Below are positions 60,973 to 64,000 of a stretch of 64,000 bases of DNA, one piece after another (position 1 is the first letter of the stretch; every line of letters starts with the position of its first letter). The translations under genes were made by a program, and so were the position numbers. Source of the stretch: Adineta steineri (Eukaryota > Rotifera > Eurotatoria > Adinetida > Adinetidae); contig CAJNOI010000053.1 in assembly GCA_905250115.1 (NCBI GenBank), positions 277,947 to 341,946 on the forward strand, given 5' to 3'. The notes below the pieces were generated by a model that saw only the letters and a list, made by a program, of their open reading frames with translations, was not told the origin of the DNA and did not search any database.

Positions 60973-63231
60973 ATGGATCGATCAAATATTCATCTTCTCG
61001 ATTTACCAAATGAGATATTAATTTATATTTTAAAGAAACTTGACAATATCGATGTTCTTTATTCATTGTTTGGTATAATGAACAAACGACTTAATGCTCT
61101 AACACAAGAAGAAGTTTTTTCCAATACTCTCAATTTTGCATCAAATATTCATGAAACTAGAATAATTGATCGATTTTGTAATTATATATTACCTCGAATT
61201 CATTTTAATGTCAAATGTTTGATTGTTGAATCTACATCTATGGAACGTATTCTTCTTGCTACTTCTTATCCAAATTTGACAGAACTGAATATTTCTAATT
61301 TTCAGCGCGATACTTTATTACATTATTTAACAGGTAATTATATTTGATACATATTCCATTCTATTAGATACAAAGCTAATAATATCGAACAGTATTTTAT
61401 ATTGTACTTTTATTTAGACGATTCATCTCTACAATATATCTTGAAACAACAGATCACAAAACTTAGTCTTATAAATTATGATTGTTACAATGCAGTAGAA
61501 TCATTAACAGATTATACAAAAAAGGTGTATATACATATATTGAATTATTTGGAAAATCTTGAATATTTAAATATTATTGAAACATCAAATAATAAATATC
61601 GACCTTTATCAATTCGTTATTTATCAACAAATACTTTTTCTTCTTCTAATCTTACATACTTATGTCTTAATGTGGAAACTTTCGATGATTGTCTTGGCTT
61701 ACTCGATGGTCGTCTGAAACAACTGACCACATTTATTGTTAAATTTCATCGAATGATTAAAAATTCGCCAATAGTTTACAATTCAGTAAGTGAACTTTAC
61801 TCCAGTACAATTTTTGTACAAATTGCTGTCAGTTTTGAGTTAAAGACGATTAGAAAATTCATGAATGATGATAATTCATGAGAAAGTAATAGAGATATAT
61901 GTAGAGACTCTTATTTGCTCAATGAACACAAATAGTTAAATGAAACTGTCTCTTGCATGTTTTTAGAAGCAAATCATTTTTACTAATTTTAAAACTATGA
62001 AAAGGCTTATAAAAAGGTATATTTAAATCTTTAGATATCTCTTAAACTTCTTTGAGAATAAGCTTTTAACTTTTTCTCTCTGATGAAACACAAGAAAAAT
62101 TAAATCTTACTCTAATAATTTAAACAAACAAACAAACAGTTGAAATAATGAGATAAATATAATGAAAACAAGATCTTTTCTGCGCCCATTATAACTAATA
62201 TAACTGCTGAATAGAGTTAGTTGCTCTTCTAAAAAAAATAATCTTGAGTTTATTAAAATTGAAAATCGTTTGATTTAATTTTTTTCGATTGTTGTCAACA
62301 GAGAAAAGGAAAAATTTTTCAATTAAGTCTGTCGTATTATTTATACTTCTGTATTAAGAGAACTTTTTAAATAATAATTTCTATTTTATAGAATCATCTA
62401 CCTAAAATGAAATGTTTTTCTTTAATATATTATGGTTTAATTAAAGAATATGATAATAAATTTATATCTCTTCTTCGTCGTATGTTATATCTGAAAAAAT
62501 TAACTTTATATTTACGTATCGGCATTCAAAATAGATTTATAGATCCAATTTATATTATAAATGAACTTTCCACATGCATGTCACAACTTCAATCATTCAA
62601 ATTTTATCTTAGTAGTGACAACACTCGAGATAATTTAATTCATCATATGCCTACTAATAATATACAACAAAACTATATGAATATTGGATTTAAAGAAATA
62701 TGGAATATTGTACATGTTGCTAAACCAGGTACATATCATATATTTACGCCACCGTTTGAGTTTGTCCAACTACACAATATTGGCAATACATTTCCGAATA
62801 TCATATTTAATTCTGTTACAGAATTACATGTAAATGATGATGTTCGATTTGAACATGAATTCTTTCTAAGAATAGCGAAAGCTTTTCCATTTCTGAAGCA
62901 GTTTTCTGTTATTAATTATGCACCACAATTACACTTTGAAAACACATCATTCGACAATATTCAATTGTATGAAATCATTGAATATCCTCGTCTAACTTCA
63001 CTTGACATTGAAGGAGTCGATATTACTTACACTGAACAATTTCTAAATGAAAATAGGACATACCTACCTAATCTCGTTAAATTAATTGTTTCACATGAAA
63101 ATTTAAGAATTACTACAGAAAATTTTACTAGGGATCTAACACGACGGAACTGTGCAAATATTAAAGAATTATCAACGGAACGACAATTTGTTGGCTCAAA
63201 AGAATATTACACATATTTTCCATCGTTATAA
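60973..63231 (+). CDS. F-box protein with LRR-like C-terminal region
   Basis: Three exons 60973-61333, 61418-61785, 62392-63231, giving 522 residues. The F-box at the N-terminus reads LLDLPNEILIYILKKLDNID and is followed by the usual hydrophobic pattern. It would recruit the protein to an SCF ubiquitin ligase through Skp1. The remainder has irregular leucine-rich units (LTELNISNFQ, LEYLNIIETS, LTYLCLNVET, LKKLTLYLRI, LTSLDIEGVD) likely to bind the substrate. The second intron (61786-62391) is much longer than usual, about 600 bases, with nothing recognised inside. F-box genes of this kind form large families in bdelloid rotifers. Confidence 0.82.
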
Positions 63232-64000
63232 AAAAATTGGCGTTTATTTTTCTTTTTAAATATAAAATAAAAAATCTTTTTCTTTGATAATGCTCGCGGA
63301 ATTTTCTTCTGGTTTTCATATGAAATATTAAGTTTTTTTTATCAATTTTGTCGATTGATACTACCATACTTTTAATATCTTTCGAAGATAGATATGCATC
63401 TCTATTTAAGTTTTATAAATTGACGATTATATTTACACAATGAATTCAGTTGATTTTGTTCTTTATTTAATTAACAAGTATTGAACAATGTTCAAGTAGT
63501 CCAATGCAAAAAATAAAAGCGACCTCTTATTATAGAATTTAAATGCAGACTTTTTTCTTGCAAAATCCTGATAAAACTCATAAGAAAAGACAATTATAAT
63601 GATATTATTGTGATGAATATCTCATCGTGTATATTCCAAAAACAAAAAGAATTGAATGAATATAAAATGAAAAAACGACAATAAGACGAACGCATATGAA
63701 TGCAAAAACAAGAAAGAATCGAATGAATAGAAAATGAAAAAACGACAATAAGACGAACGCATATGTATGCAAAAACAAAAAGGAGTGAAGCATACCATAA
63801 GCACATATCATGTCCAGTGGACATGACAATTATTATTTTTTTGTTATTTATTTTCTTTGTTGTCTTGTTTCGCTTGTTCATCAAGGTTATCTAAAATAAA
63901 ATAAATAAGTATTTTTTTACGAAGTTTAAGCAAAGGGAAAAAAAGCATAATGGAAGTACTTCAAAGTACTTTAAAGTAGCTCGATAAAGCTGTTACAGTT
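63232..64000. other. Intergenic at window end
   Basis: AT-rich, with the 67-base tandem repeat at 63636-63779 and a palindromic AAGTACTTCAAAGTACTT-like patch at about 63953-63975. The reverse open frames here arise from the repeat. Confidence 0.5.
63636..63779. repeat. 67-base tandem repeat, two copies plus partial third
   Basis: GCAAAAACAA starts recur at 63702 and 63769; each unit contains ACGACAATAAGACGAACGCA. Copies differ at only a few positions. Confidence 0.85.

Noticed and set aside
63594..63884. Repetitive Phe/Leu/Ser frames at the window end
   Set aside because: Generated by the 67-base tandem repeat, not by a gene.

Overview
The window looks like AT-rich animal nuclear DNA, most plausibly from a bdelloid rotifer (Adineta/Rotaria-like). 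This is inference. It rests on many very short GT-AG introns of about 45-70 bp, compact metazoan housekeeping genes on both strands, an intron-bearing bacterial-type non-ribosomal peptide synthetase (NRPS), an F-box/LRR-type gene, LEA-like proteins, degraded DNA transposons, and repeated G-rich TGTGGG-like blocks. Three runs of N mark assembly gaps (27138-27147, 43140-43239, 56387-56396).

Left part (1-10520): the 3' portion of a large NRPS gene on the + strand, 13 exons visible. Module order is A-T-C-C*-A-T, then a Pls/PosA-type membrane plus hexapeptide-repeat terminal region, then a spermidine-synthase-like Rossmann domain. The two A domains are near-identical duplicates, introns included. 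The second C domain has lost the HHxxxDG motif, and the hexapeptide region carries two in-frame stops.

10.5-25.5 kb: a tRNA-Ile(AAU); an 11-exon PP1-like phosphatase that has lost four of six metal ligands (a probable pseudophosphatase); a cysteine-less double LCCL-like protein; a complete secreted neutral ceramidase; hAT and Mutator-like transposase remnants; and an AIG1-type GTPase ending in a CaaX box.

25.5-43 kb: a P4-ATPase lipid flippase with MITE-bearing introns and a gap over part of the catalytic region; a Tec-like SH2 tyrosine kinase; a single-exon class II HDAC-like protein; a Q/G/Y/P-rich low-complexity protein; and V-ATPase subunit a.

43-64 kb: two copies of a membrane-anchored LEA-like protein, apparently identical in their coding sequence, flank a cyclophilin pseudogene wrecked by two related MITEs and by loss of its catalytic arginine. 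Then come an LRR protein, a MAP kinase kinase, a 4 kb gene-free stretch rich in repeats, a pathogen-related-protein/NTF2-like protein with a CaaX-like end, and a three-exon F-box protein.

The genes do not form an operon. Apart from the NRPS, which by itself is a biosynthetic assembly line, they look like ordinary independent eukaryotic genes. Short hairpin repeats built on GTGTGGGTGTG recur at least seven times and are the main dispersed feature not explained by genes.
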